Counted from the first letter of the stretch, positions 22,850-34,020 are shown. The stretch is 64,000 nucleotides of DNA from Eucommia ulmoides (GCA_016647705.1 CM028326.1:42284285-42348284); one strand, 5' to 3'. The notes: generated from the letters alone by a model not told the origin. Made by a program: numbers and translations.

Positions 22850-24040
22850 GTGCCATGGCTCTATGACGTGGATGCGAAAAACTTTGGTAGGGACAATACT
22901 TATGTCTTTCAACATGCCAGCAAAAACATCATTTTAAAACCCGACGAACCCAACCCAATAGAAAGCCAAACAAAGAATGAGTCTTCTTCTCAAAACACCT
23001 TTAATAATGAACTTCATACCTTATCCCGTCAAAAGTTTGAGCATAAAAGTAAAAACTCAGTTGTCCTGTTGACATTAGTGGGAAAAGGGGAAATCTGCTT
23101 TCCTCCTAAGACAAGTGTCAATCTCCCAGAAGAGGTCACCACCTTGTTAGGGAAGTTTCATGACATGACACCCAAAGAACTGCCTGAAGAATTATCACCT
23201 ATGAGGGACATTCAACATGCCATCGACCTCGTACCAGAATCTCAATTGCCTAATCTCCCACATTATAGGTTGACTCCCAAAAAGGATGGTTCTGGGAGAA
23301 TGTGTGTGGATAGTCGAGCTATTAGAAGGATCACGATTAAGTACCGATTTCCTATACCTAGACTTGATGACCTGCTAGACCAGATAGTAGGGTCCAAATG
23401 GTACACAAAGATCGACTTGCGTAGTGGGTACAAACTGGCGGCTGATGTTCACTATAGGAATGAAGAATTTAAGGAGGATGAGTATGTAATGGTTCGAGTT
23501 TGCCCTAAACGATACCCAAAACACTCTTTTAAGAAACTACATGCTATTGCTATGGGGCCATACCGTATTCTCCGTAGGCTTAGACTTAATGTTTATTTAC
23601 TTGATTTGCCATCTCATATGCATATTAGTCATGTTTTCAATGTGGAAGACTTGATACCTTATCGAGACACATTCGAGCCTCCTATTTTTTACACAGGTAC
23701 TCTTCCTGGGAAAGATGTTAATTCGCATGCACCAACACCGAAGCTACCCCGTCTACCACCGAAGCTACCCCGTCTACCACCATATAGAGATGATCAAATT
23801 GAAGCGATGTTAGAAGACGAGGTCATTGGCTCGTCACAAGGTGGATATCAAAGGTATCTTATCAAATGGAAGGGCCGAGCACTCTCAGATGCTACGTGGA
23901 TTCTAGATGAGGAGTTAAGACGACTTGCGTCTGACCTCTTGGAGCACTACCGTTCTTATAACTCTCCAGAGGAGAGTTCTTTTCAGCCGGGGAAAATTGA
24001 TGGGGATCGACCAAGGCCACCGCTTCGAACTTATGTATAG
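22850..24040 (+). pseudogene. gypsy pol relic: truncated RT fused in frame to integrase tail and chromodomain
   Basis: A 396-codon open frame. Residues about 125-200 are the start of [42 protein letters not shown] and [10 protein letters not shown]. About 35-40 residues usually found between HYR and PKKDG are absent. Directly after RSGY the frame continues [13 protein letters not shown] and [17 protein letters not shown], the end of integrase. It finishes with a chromodomain ([25 protein letters not shown]). RT catalytic motifs, RNase H and the integrase core are gone, yet no stop interrupts. A 21-bp tandem duplication gives a repeated PKLPRLPP. The frame ends inside the 3' LTR. It cannot encode an active polymerase. 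Confidence 0.88.
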
Positions 24041-24359
24041 CAATGGTGGAAAAATCATTACTCTTTTCCTTCAATAGTTAATTATATTTATAGCTAATAA
24101 AGTAGCCGTTATTCTGATTTTATCAAGTAGTCATTAAAGTAGCCAGTATTCTTATTTTGACCAGTAACCGTTATTCTTATTTTGTCAAGTTGCCGTTATT
24201 GTTTGCCTATATAATGAGGCTTTATTGTAAAAGAAACCCATTTTGATTAATTGATTATTGAGTTATTTGAGCAAGAATTGATTATTGAGTTATTTGAGCA
24301 AGAATCTTTTTTTTATTATTAGTTTTTATTTTATTCTTTTCAATTGGCCTCCTTTATCA
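23998..24359 (+). repeat. 3' LTR of the chromovirus (362 bp)
   Basis: It starts TGATGGGGATCGACC and ends CTCCTTTATCA. It differs from the 5' LTR by many substitutions and indels, including a 28-bp tandem duplication of ATTGATTATTGAGTTATTTG... near 24255-24305. The insertion is therefore old. Confidence 0.88.
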
Positions 24360-24978
24360 CGCAAGAAGATTTCAAACCTACGTAAACGAGAGTTCAGGAT
24401 CTGTGTGGGGGATGGCGTCGGATATAGATGGTGGTGAGGTTTCGGAATGGTGGAGGAAGGTTGGCCGATCTGGCGGAAGGGGTAGTGGTGGAGAAATAGA
24501 CCTTGGCTTAGGTTCTAGGTGGATGGGTTGGTGGCGGTTGACTTTGGTGGAGAGTGTGGCAACGGGTGATTCCGGCTCACAAGGGTGGTAGTGGGTTATT
24601 CGAGTTTGCAGGGGTGACAGTAAGCATAGGGGCGGTGATGAGGAAAACGAAAAAGAATATGAAAGTAAAACAATTAAAAGAGAATGCGAAATGATAACAT
24701 GCAATATTTGATTTTTTATTTAATTTTTACCACCATAAATCAGTAAAAAAAATGGGGGCAAAATTGACATTTGATCATTGAGGTCCCGTGGTATCTGTAG
24801 AACCCACGGTTGTTTGCTAAATGATGTGTGTAAGCGGCATAACCAAAATTATAAAATACTAGAGATGGGAAATTAATAAGATATAGATTGATGTGGTAAA
24901 AAAGGAAATGAGTTATATTACAACAGACTTGAATATTATTTTTCTGAATAAGTAACAAGCTTGGAAATAATTACTCAC

Positions 24979-25056
24979 AATTTGCTCATCAATGCCAAAT
25001 GTATCATAATCCCTCTTCCATATTTGATTTGACAGCAGCTCAAAAGCATATCGCAT
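24979..25056 (-). CDS. DnaJ-like / thioredoxin-like protein, exon 4
   Basis: Exon of 78 bp, acceptor CTTGTAG, donor GTGAGT, phase 0 at both ends. It reads MRYAFELLSNQIW then KRDYDTFGIDEQI, the C-terminal helices of the J-like domain with the common KRDYD motif. Confidence 0.85.
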
Positions 25057-25205
25057 CTACAAGGCATATGAATCCTTTAAGATACTAAACAATGGAAGGA
25101 ACAGGTCCAACATAATGTGATACTGACTATAAAAAGAATGTTGAGACACCTCCAACATCCCCACCCACCCCTCATTTACTGTTCCCAAAAAAATAAGAGA
25201 CAGAC

Positions 25206-25248
25206 CTTGATAAAATCAATTGTAGAAGGAACTTCAACACTTGAATTC
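25206..25248 (-). CDS. DnaJ-like / thioredoxin-like protein, exon 3
   Basis: Exon of 43 bp, acceptor ATTTCAG, donor GTCTGT. It completes a split Trp codon with exon 2 and reads NSSVEVPSTIDFIK. In a classical J domain the HPD tripeptide would fall just before this; here it is absent. Confidence 0.82.
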
Positions 25249-26010
25249 CTGAAATTATAAGTAAATAAGCATCAAAAGTGTAAAAATGTAAGATAACCCT
25301 TCAAGAGGTTTATACACCCTACCCTATTGACAATTTAAAAATTACATGTGTATGGAAGGTCAGGAGGTTAAAAGAAAATCTTTTTGTACAAGCTAAGTTG
25401 AGGGGATATATATCTCCAGATACATCTCATTCTTAGCTATTATGAGGAGCCACATCCTCCTTAGTTTTGATTTGAGTTACTGCTCCTTGGCTGCTATTCA
25501 ATATACTTTTACTTATCAAAAAGAAAGCTCAAGCAATTGATAGATGAAGATTGATAACTACATGCATGAATAATACCAAGTGATTATAACCATTTTGGTC
25601 CCTGAAGAGAAGGCTCAGGGACTCCAAGTAATGTTTTACTGACACCAAACTCTGAAAACTTGTTTATTTCAGCTCTATAATAGCTCAAAAATCTGTATCA
25701 CAACTCAAAAATTATGCCTCAACCATTGGGACAACCCATGTAATCTTTCCCCCAATTTTTAAAAGAACCAAAGTGGGTGTCATCGTTTCCCATTATTTAT
25801 AGTAGCTCCAAAATGTATCCCCTATCTCTATTCAATTTTGAGGACCCAGTGCGATTTGGCACTGCCTGCGAAATTCTCCAACGAGGTACCATAAAATGTG
25901 CCTCCACATTACAGAACCAAAAATAGATCAAGTCATTAAACCATCTTAGAGTCCAAACGTAGGTACTAAAATAGAAAATATTCAAGAAACAAAAATGTCA
26001 TTGAAGTTAC

Positions 26011-26080
26011 CATTCTGAGAATTGCTTCTCGTAGGCCTCGGTTACTTCGTCCGTGGAGCTATACCTCTTGATCCTCAAAA
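26011..26080 (-). CDS. DnaJ-like / thioredoxin-like protein, exon 2
   Basis: Exon of 70 bp, acceptor GTAACAG, donor GTAACT. It reads VLRIKRYSSTDEVTEAYEK then QFSEW, helices I and II of the J-like domain. The Val and Trp codons are split with exons 1 and 3. Confidence 0.85.
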
Positions 26081-26173
26081 CTGTTACAGTGAAAAAAAAA
26101 ATCCATATTCAAGTAACAAAAAACCATACATGGTTGAACAAAAAGTGGGCGGCGAGGTGTGCGTGCGCTGTAC

Positions 26174-26327
26174 CGTCATAGTGAGAAGGACGGAAGGAGC
26201 GTGGGATGATGAAGAGCTGAAAGAACATGGCCGCCGTAAAAAGAAACAGAGGGATCGAATAGGCTCTGAGCGTTGACGCCATTGAAGATATCGCCGATGG
26301 ATTTTCTGGCGAAGGAACCCTAGCCAT
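26174..26327 (-). CDS. DnaJ-like / thioredoxin-like membrane protein, exon 1 (N-terminus)
   Basis: The first of seven minus-strand exons (26327-26174, 26080-26011, 25248-25206, 25056-24979, 20291-20207, 20093-20011, 15877-15820), all with GT-AG introns, giving 571 coding bases. Residues about 22-41 (AYSIPLFLFTAAMFFQLFII) form a signal peptide or membrane anchor, followed by PRSFRPSHYD, where the J-like domain begins (residues about 49-113). That domain has the J-domain order (HYDVL, YEK, RYAFELL, KRDYD) but no HPD, so Hsp70 stimulation is doubtful. Residues from about 144 resemble the thioredoxin-like region of DNAJC16-type proteins. I infer an endoplasmic-reticulum membrane protein. The start is ATG at 26327; a second in-frame Met, sixteenth residue (about 26282), could be the true start. 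The family is usually several hundred residues, so only about a quarter is seen. Confidence 0.82.
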
Positions 26328-26460
26328 TAGTGCAGCGACAGAGGCAGAGTGAAGCGAAACGCTGACAAAAGAGTGTCTTCTTCGGAGTCGCTGTCGTTCT
26401 TATTCCGGTTTTCCCTTACGCGCGCTGGTTCTTGAGAACCGGAACAACCGGTTTATCGAT
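26328..26460 (-). promoter_or_regulatory. probable 5' UTR and proximal promoter of the DnaJ-like gene
   Basis: A GC-richer stretch immediately upstream of the start codon separates the gene from AT-rich DNA beyond 26460. No TATA box is evident at a usable distance. The call rests on position and composition only. Confidence 0.4.
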
Positions 26461-27173
26461 AAGTTCAATGATTTTAAGGCTATTTGCTTTTTGCCACCTT
26501 TATACTTTGGTCTTATTTTATTTTCACTTTTCGACTGTAAAATTTGTATGTGGCCACTTTCTATGAAAAAAAATCACATTTTATTGAAATATATATATAT
26601 ATAAAAAATATATTTAAATTTAACATATATAGGTAATAAATGAGAAAAAAAAAAAAAAAATTTCTTTAACTTTGTTTTTCTCTATTTTTATATTTTAATA
26701 CAGACAAAATAAAATAAATAATAATTTTGTTTATTTCATGTAAAATTTAAATGCAAAAATTATTTTACAGCTATTTTTTAACATATTCGTTTAAGTTAAA
26801 AAATATTTTTTTAAATTATGTTATCCACTCCTTTAAAATTTAAAGGAAGTAAAATATAAAATTTTAATAAAATAAAACATGTTTAAAATAAAGGGTGTAA
26901 AAAAACAATTTACCCATGATTTTAGTGTCATAAAATTAAGATAAGGTTAACTAACTCCTAAAGATGTTAATATTAATTATGGCTAAAGGTTAAAACCACA
27001 AGAATCTAATAATCATATCTTACACTACATTCTCAAGAGAATGAATCAGAGTAAAGCAATTATTATCTTTTCAATCTTATTCTTCTATCCAAATAAATGC
27101 AAAGTATTTATCATATTCTCAATCTTATTCTTCCATCCAAATAAACGTTGTTAACTCTCACAATTTGTCTATT
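26461..27173. other. intergenic, AT-rich, no gene seen
   Basis: It contains A- and T-runs and a short (TA)n near 26590. A short direct repeat (TTATTCTTCTATCCAAATAA and TTATTCTTCCATCCAAATAA) lies at about 27080 and 27125. Confidence 0.5.
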
Positions 27174-27250
27174 TATAATAGACCTAAGTGGTTTGACTCT
27201 TCCCCGGACCCATGCATAGCGGGAGCTTTGTAACACTGGATTGTCCTTTA
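27174..27250 (+). mobile_element. 5'-truncated Au-type SINE (3' half)
   Basis: The segment reads AATAGACCTAAGTGG, CTTCCCCGGACCCATGC, ATAGCGGGAGCTTTG and ACACTGGATTGTCCTTTA, the tRNA-unrelated 3' half of plant Au SINEs. The tRNA-like 5' half is missing. Confidence 0.75.
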
Positions 27251-27429
27251 TCTAACCTACTAAAATCAATGATTCTCATTAATTCTCTCCACCAATCCTA
27301 TCATTATTCTTATATAAAACTTAATGTCAAACTGTTAGTAATCTCTCCAATATTCTAATATTACTAAATTCTACTACTAATATTACATTAATTCATTACA
27401 CTCCTAATATTCTAATCTTATTAGGAAAA

Positions 27430-27454
27430 TGGTTGTTTCAAGCATTTAGGTGAG

Positions 27455-27514
<60 letters not shown>

Positions 27515-27762
27515 AATAATGAGTGTCTTACTCAATTTTTTTTTTTTTTTAGTTATATTTATTTTTTTCTAATTAGTGCACAAATGTATGATTAATTTCT
27601 ATAGTGCAAATTTTAAATTATTTAAAAAAATAATAGTGGTTAGAAAAATATTTTGAACCAAAAATAAATTAAATAGGATAAAAATTAATTAGGTTGGAGA
27701 TTGTCTCTTTCAAGCATTTTAGTGAACTCTTATATTTTATTTTATTTTATTTTTATATATCA
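27430..27762. repeat. tandemly duplicated AT-rich unit flanking solo LTR A (left part)
   Basis: TTCAAGCATTTAGGTGAG, then (TA)n at 27457-27512, then ATCAAATAATGAGTGTCTTA begins the first unit. TTCAAGCATTTTAGTGAAC at about 27708 starts the second unit. That second unit is split by solo LTR A and resumes at 30428 with ATCAAATAATGAGTGTGCTA. Confidence 0.75.
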
Positions 27763-30427
27763 TGTAAGACCCCAATCTTTGATATACGTATAATTTAAAT
27801 CACGTTTTAAAATGTTTCGGAAATATTGGGGTGGATGGTGTAAATTAATTATGTGAATTAAAATTTTGGGGATCAAATTGTAATTTTTTCAAAACATTAA
27901 AATGAGAATGGGTTTAATTAAAATCTTAACTAAAAAAGAAGGGGAGGATTGTGTACATTATATATATTATATATAGATAGTTAGATAAAAATGGTGGAAA
28001 ACGAATGGCGAGGGAAAGGCCACTTGACCACATATATATACGTATGTATATATATATATATAGAAATCGGGAGAAGGGTCAAGAAACAATCAAAAAAAAA
28101 AATGAAGAGAGAGAGAAAGAGAAAGAAGAAAAGAGAGAGAGAACCGGAAACAAAGGGGTTTGCCGGCGGTGGGTGTTCGGCCGTCAAGGGTGGTTTGCAT
28201 GTTTGTTGTGCGTGTATGGGCTGCTATGGGTCTGTGTGTGTGTGTGTGATGAAGTGTATGTTTGCATGTGTGTTTTTGATCACCGGTGACAGTAACAAAG
28301 AGAGAGAGAGGTCCGACGGGATGGGGGTGTATTTCTCCAGTGGGTTGGTCCGTCGGTGTTGTTGTTGTGCATGTGTGTGTGCGGTCCGTCCATTCGACGG
28401 TGTGGTCGTCGCCGGTAAGTATGTGTGTGTTTGTCGTGTGTGTGTGTTGTCTGCATTTTGTGTGTGGTCATCGCCGGTGGTGGAAAGTTAAACAGAGAGA
28501 AATGTCAATTATGTGTGTGTGCCTATTGTGTGTGTGTACTGCATGTTCGTGTGTGTGGTTGTCGTCGGCGGTGTGGGATCGGTCCGGTAGTGGCGTTGCC
28601 ATGTGTGGGTATGCGTATTTGTGTGTATGTCGTCGTTTCATCGCCGGTGGTAGCAGTGGGGTAAGTTTGGTGTGTGTTTCGGTTGTGTGTGTGTGTGTTG
28701 TGTGTGTAGGGGCGCTCAGGTGGTAATGATTGCCGGAATAGGTGAGGAGAGAGAGTGTGGGCGGTGGAAAAACCAAAAACAAATGTGGTGAGTTCGCCTA
28801 AGCGGTGGACCTGGTCATTGAACAGCAAGCGAACACAGAGAAAAAGAAATGGGAAAAAGAAAGAAGGAAAAAAAAAATGGAGAAATTTCACAAACCACCC
28901 CACGAAAAACATAAATCCAATCTTGCGGCCGGTGAAAAATTCGGGGAAGGTAGAATTCCACACTTCTTTAATAAATACATTTAATTGTCTCAATATAAAA
29001 TACATGTTATCATTATCGTTGAATTTAGCATTACATGTTCACACGAATAAATTCGACATAGTAAACGGTAACGGAGCAATATTAGTTAAATAGACATATT
29101 TTATAATAAAAGACGGGAAATACGAAATTACGGAAATTAGGGTTGTGTGGCATGATTAGGTTATTTTTACATAAAATATTAATTTAGGCCCTGTCACTAT
29201 TAGGTTCGCAGGCACCGGAGTACCGGTAAAGAATAGGCGGTCAAAGTCTTCGAAAACGGATAATTAGGTGAGTGTACTGTCTTCTTGCAAAATCTATTTT
29301 CATATATATGATGGAAAAATGTGAATTTCGTTGGTTTTTAAAGAGAAAGGTGGAAAGAAACGATTTATTGAAATCAGTGGGTTTTTAAAAGAAAGTGAAC
29401 AACATGATTTTTGTAGTTTAAATCGGTTTTGGAGATAGAGGTCGATGTTATTGATTGTGGCTTTACTATTAACTGGTAAATTGACGATGATATTATTGAT
29501 TTGAGGTTGTTATTGATTTGACGATACTATTGAGATTATCTGTTTTCGGCAGAGCGTTGATTTGTTATTGAGTTATAGTTGATGATGATGTTGTTGATTT
29601 GATGATGTTATTGATTTTATGTCCTACTGATGGGTGGTCCGGCAGGCGGTTATTGATGTTATGTCTTGTCAATTGGTGGTCCGGCAGACGATTATTGATA
29701 TTATATCATGCAGATGGGTCGTCCGGCATGTGGATATTGATACTATGACCTATCTGATGGGTGGTCCGGGCAGATGGTCATTTGTCCTACTAGGAAGACA
29801 AATCCTACGGGTGGTATGGTACCGTTACGACTCCCGATCGTGAGGTTAAAACGATCACTATGGCTAGCCAGTGAGTGGTGTGGTGGTGTGGTGTTTGAGA
29901 TGTGGTGTTTTACTTATATTTTGTGATTTATTTTATATGGTGATTGGTATTATTTTATACTAGATGGGTTAAATGGAACTTATATATATTGATTTACTTT
30001 CACTACTTATATTATGGTGATTTTTATTAGATATGTGATGTTTGTATACGTATACTTGATCCATTTAATTGTGGTATTACTCAGAATGTATTATTATTTT
30101 AAAAATATTTTTATTAAAAAGACAGTACACTCGCAAGTGAAGCAATTTGGGGTTGATCCCCTATTGGCACTAGGTAGGGTCATGTGATGGAGTCAATTAG
30201 ATTTTTGAGATAAGCCGTCAAAGGTGAACCAATGAGAGGTTCATGAGTATTTATATTTCGTTATTATTATTCTTGGGGACAGGTGTGTTCCCATATGAGA
30301 GATTTTTGTATATCCTGTATAGATGATTTTGCATATTGTAAACCATTATGTGATTGAATGTTCTGGTGATGTTGTGCTGTCGTCACGCCAGTCCCAGGAT
30401 GACGGGTGTCCGGGACGGGTCGTGACA
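27763..30427 (+). mobile_element. solo LTR A, long-LTR Ty3/gypsy-type family
   Basis: Starts TGTAAGACCCCAATC and ends GGGTCGTGACA. The flanking TATCA at 27758-27762 and 30428-30432 is a perfect 5-bp target duplication, so this 2665-bp unit is a solo LTR left by recombination. It contains a GT-rich block (28205-28720) and an inverted-repeat-bracketed module (29270-30134). It shares its plan with B and C. Assignment to a Tekay/Del-like chromovirus is an inference from LTR length and termini. Open frames in the GT-rich block are not genes. Confidence 0.88.
29270..30134 (+). other. internal module of solo LTR A
   Basis: Bounded by GAGTGTACTGTCTTCT (29270-29285) and its inverse AAAGACAGTACACTCGC (ending 30134). 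Inside are about four imperfect repeats with GGTGGTCCGGCAG (29634-29775) and a conserved core at 29803-29871 with the hairpin GATCGT / ACGATC. Confidence 0.7.
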
Positions 30428-31099
30428 TATCAAATAATGAGTGTGCTACTGAATTTTATTTTATTTTTGTTTTTGTTTTGTTTTAGTGATATATATTTTT
30501 TTTTAATCAATGCACAAATATATGATTAATTTTCCTAGTGCACATTTTAAAATTATTTAGGAAAATATTTGCCATTGAAAAAATATTTTCAATTAAAAAG
30601 AAATTAGATACGATATAAATTCTAATTAATTAAATTAGAATTTATTAGATTTGCAAAAATTGATAACATTAGTCCTAATTTATGGTTATTTATTTGTTAT
30701 TTTATAATATAATAGTAAAAGTTAATTTGTAGAAATATTATTTCATTTATCATTGTTTATATAACTTTTAATTGTCTATTTATTTTTTATATTTATAAAA
30801 TGTCATTACTCAATAAAATTTATTCCTCAACTCTCGGATATTGCTACAAAAATAACCAAATAGTAAGCATGTATGTCGTACTTCAGTAGTAAAAAATTAT
30901 TATAATTTTTTTAAGCCCGTGTAATGCACGAGTCTAAATTAGTATTTTATAAATAATGGAGATATCTGGGAAAAAAATACTTTTATACCTTGCATTTTAA
31001 GTTTATTAAAAAAAGTAAAACGCAATGACTATCTTTCCCGTAAATATTAAAAAAATTATAAACATATATATTTTATGACATACATATATTATTATTAAA
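30428..31099. other. AT-rich sequence, second half of the duplicated unit, no gene
   Basis: 30428-30650 continues the duplicated unit described at 27430. The rest is AT-rich; a short GTGTAATGCAC-type hairpin lies near 30915. Confidence 0.5.
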
Positions 31100-31725
31100 T
31101 TTAAGAAAGAGGTTTTTATTTAATAACCCTTATTCAAGAGTTCATCTAGGAAAAAATCTTTTTAAATAGTTATGTTATAATGTAATCCTTTTGCGAAACG
31201 TTGTTAGTATATAGTCCTTTGACCATTGACTAAATTAATGAATAGATATTTATACCCTTATATAAATATAAAAAACCCTAACTTCTCACCATTCTTTTCA
31301 TTTTCACAATCCCTTCCTTCAAAACCCTAGGCCGCCAAGTTTCCTGCAATGTTAACACCTGAACCACGCAAATCCATACAAAATTGAGGTAGGGGCCATA
31401 ATCATGCAAAGCTTCATCAGAGAGCGTGAACCCATTGAATGCCTCAAACTTCTTAACCCTACTCTCTCTCCCAAGCTAGTCTTCAACCCCATCCTTGTCC
31501 TCTAACCCTTTTCTTTCTCCTCACTTCTCTTTTCTCTCAATCTTGCACATATCTACCCTTTCTCTCTGGATTTTTCCATGAAGGTCCAGATCTGAAGATT
31601 TCCATTCACGAACTTAGCGTGTTCGTGTTCGTCGATCGTTAGCCATCGTCGCCTGAGCTCGTTCGTCGATCGTCAACCATGCTGATTGTGTTCGTGAAGG
31701 CCACCACCGTGCTCGACGTGTTCAT

Positions 31726-31932
31726 GACGAGTTTCAATTCTAATTTGTAAAGAGAGAATACATCACACTTGTTGATCTCATATTCGTAGAGATACCATTC
31801 TAGGGTTTTCATCGGTTGTTGGTCCATATTGTAGGATCTCTTAAGGCCTTCAAATTTTTTCATTACTTGTTTTTTCTCTTCATGCCAACCTCTACCATTG
31901 TAGTTCGGGAACGATCTTTGTTTTTCGAAATA
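31726..31932 (-). pseudogene. VOZ: captured exon fragment of a VOZ transcription factor
   Basis: Within a 126-codon frame (32016-31639), residues 29-97 match the conserved domain of VOZ plant transcription factors as I know it: [36 protein letters not shown], then [13 protein letters not shown] and LYKLELKLV. The usual CDACALYRLELKLVDGKK reads [14 protein letters not shown], so a conserved Cys is lost. Sequence on both sides is unrelated and there are no neighbouring VOZ exons. The fragment is inside the TIR element and antisense to its GTGAACATT block. It is open but too partial to be a factor; any expression is unknown. Confidence 0.82.
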
Positions 31933-32787
31933 ATCATGGAATAAATATGGACTAAATTTGTTCATTACTTGTTTGTTTGTTACTTGTTTAAGCGTGCCAG
32001 CCTTCGAAATAAACATAGACTAAATTTAAACGTTCTAGCCTCCGAATTTGTTCATTACTTGTTTGTTTTCACCTTCAAGAATTGAAAGATACAGATCTGG
32101 TCCACCGTCGCCGCTGTTCATATCTGGTCCGCCGTGTCATCGTCCCCTCTCTCTTTCTCTCCATTTTTTTAGTTTTGAATTTTCAGATCTAAACTCGCCG
32201 TTCGTCGTCGTGCTTGCCGTTCACCTCTCTTTCTCACTCAAATCTAGAAATTCTGAGATCTGGAATCCAAATCTGTGAACATTCATGTTTATTTTTTTAT
32301 TTTTGTGAATTTTTTTATAAATGTTCATACCAGAATGTGGTTTGGTGAACGTTCACACCAATTTATTTTTTATTTTATAAAAAATTTTGAGTGAACATTT
32401 ACAGAGAAGTGTGAATATTTATTGAGTAAATATTTTGAGTGAACTTAATTTTTGTTCTGAAATAACTAAGTGAACATTCAAACTATTTTGTTGAGTGAAT
32501 TATTGAGTGAATATTCACACAGAACGTGTAGACTATTGTTAAGTGAAATAACAAGTGATTTGAAATATTTGTTCTAAAATAGTAGTTGAACATTTACACA
32601 GAACGTGTGAACTATTTGTTGAGTGAAATATTGAGTGGACAAAAATATTATTCTTAAATACTAAGTGAACATCACGCAAAAGTACCAATGGCATAATTTG
32701 CAAATTAGAATAAATAGGGATGACGTTTATTGATGATTTTTTGTATAGTTTCTTTGAGGACTATAAACTTAATTATTTGGGTCAAAG

Positions 32788-32809
32788 TTTTTTTTTTTTT
32801 TTTTTTTTA
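32788..32809. repeat. poly-T tract
   Basis: About 22 consecutive T near the right end of the TIR element. Confidence 0.9.
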
Positions 32810-33120
32810 ATAATTTTACCATCTTTGGAGGATTAAATAATAAATCTCTCTTTAAGACAATGCTTTTATCACTCCCATAACACACCTTGGCCATTTGAAA
32901 TTGAAGTGAACCTAGTCTCCTTGAGCTCATAAAATATCTCTTGAAATAAAGGGAAAAAAATTTCTCCAAATATTCGTAAATTGCAAAACCCTTCCACCCA
33001 CAAGACTGTCGCTATCCCTTCCACCCGGATAGCTACATCCACCACTGTTTTTCCATCGCCACTATCTTGTCCACTAGTACCTACGTACCCGTTTCTCTCT
33101 CCCTCTTTTTCTCAGTGTAG

Positions 33121-33268
33121 GGTGGTCTTGGCTCTCTCTCAATCTTAAAAATTAGCTCATGAGGTAAGGTTTTCTCTCACATTTATAACTTGACAACCAG
33201 TCATTTCTACATCCGATGTGGGATAAACCCAACGATCTCTCTCTCGCCTTTGGTCAACTAACTCTCAA
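33121..33268 (-). repeat. left arm of a 150-bp inverted repeat pair
   Basis: Inverted relative to 37811-37963. Both carry TTGGGTT..ATCCCACATCGG, CAAGTTATAA and CTCATGAG / CATCATGAG. The motif is typical of the start of short plant LTRs (TRIM-like). A further partial copy lies at 37683-37770. Confidence 0.7.
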
Positions 33269-33342
33269 CCAGTCTTTTCCTTAAGTATTGGGCCAACGTT
33301 ATAACCTGGGCACTGGCCCAATAGCCACAAAAGGGGTTAGCT

Positions 33343-34020
33343 GTCATAGGGGTGTAAATCAGGAGAGTGGGTCGGTTATTGGGGGTTTAATAGGGGGTTT
33401 AATAGGCCCGATGGGAAAACCTAGGGCCAAAATCACCTGAGCCCGACCAGGCTAGTCCAAGTACCTGATCAGGTTCAGGTGACTCGATTATGAGTGGGTT
33501 TTGAATCGAATTGTTTAATGGAGAAAACAAATTTGTTATTTTTTCCTTTTTCTTTGACAAACTTTCCTTAGCCTATTTTTCCTTATGTAGAGTGTAGACT
33601 CAACCTGTTTTTTTTTTTACAACACAATTATAATTTACACAAGAAATCCATACACTATTTAATAATAAATTCAATCCAAACCTTAAACAAAAAATAGAAA
33701 TTAAAACAAAGATATTCAAGTGAAATTTAAACCTTAAGCCCAAATATAGCATCATAATTTACATAAAATAAAATCAACGTAAATTAAAATCCTAAAATAG
33801 AACACATCATCCTAAATTAAAATTTTAAAGCAATTAAATAAACTGTTCATCATAAACAAATAAATATAAGAAATTAAAAAAATAGAAGTAAGAACAAAAC
33901 TTAAAGGAGCATCGGCAAAGCAGAGTGTTGCTGGCCGAGGCCTTTTGAGGCTAGAAAACAATCCATGTGGCTCTAACTAGGGGATTGCCTAGTAGTTAGC
34001 CTAAAGATCAGAAGATCTAG
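33343..34020. other. possible hAT-like element end, no gene
   Basis: ATAGGGGTGTAAATC with many GGGTC / CCCGA words is typical of hAT-like MITE ends. A similar inverted end (CCCAACCTTACACC) is at about 37668-37682, with solo LTR B between them. Target duplications do not match. Confidence 0.3.

Larger units (their letters stand above)
21335..24359 (+). mobile_element. Ty3/gypsy chromovirus, internally deleted, two LTRs
   Basis: 5' LTR (21335-21661), primer-binding site, leader, gag with zinc knuckle, protease remnant, truncated RT fused to the integrase tail and chromodomain, and 3' LTR (23998-24359). Most of RT, all RNase H and most of integrase are missing. The flanking five bases are CGGAG and CGCAA, so no target duplication is evident. 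It occupies intron 4 in antisense orientation to the gene. Confidence 0.88.
31107..32850. mobile_element. non-autonomous TIR element, copy 2, carrying a VOZ gene fragment
   Basis: The inverted right end reads GAGAGATTTATTATTTAATC and the left end AAGAGGTTTTTATTTAATAA. TTTAAGA flanks both ends (31100-31106 and 32851-32857), a possible target duplication. The right half has repeated GTGAACATTCA-like motifs (32275-32670), as in copy 1 at 6439-8013. No transposase is encoded. The structure is that of a Pack-MULE-like element. Confidence 0.6.

Noticed and set aside
28286-28726. 146-codon and overlapping frames rich in Cys and Val in solo LTR A
   Set aside because: They are read through GT microsatellite sequence inside an LTR; similar frames appear on both strands and in LTRs B and C.
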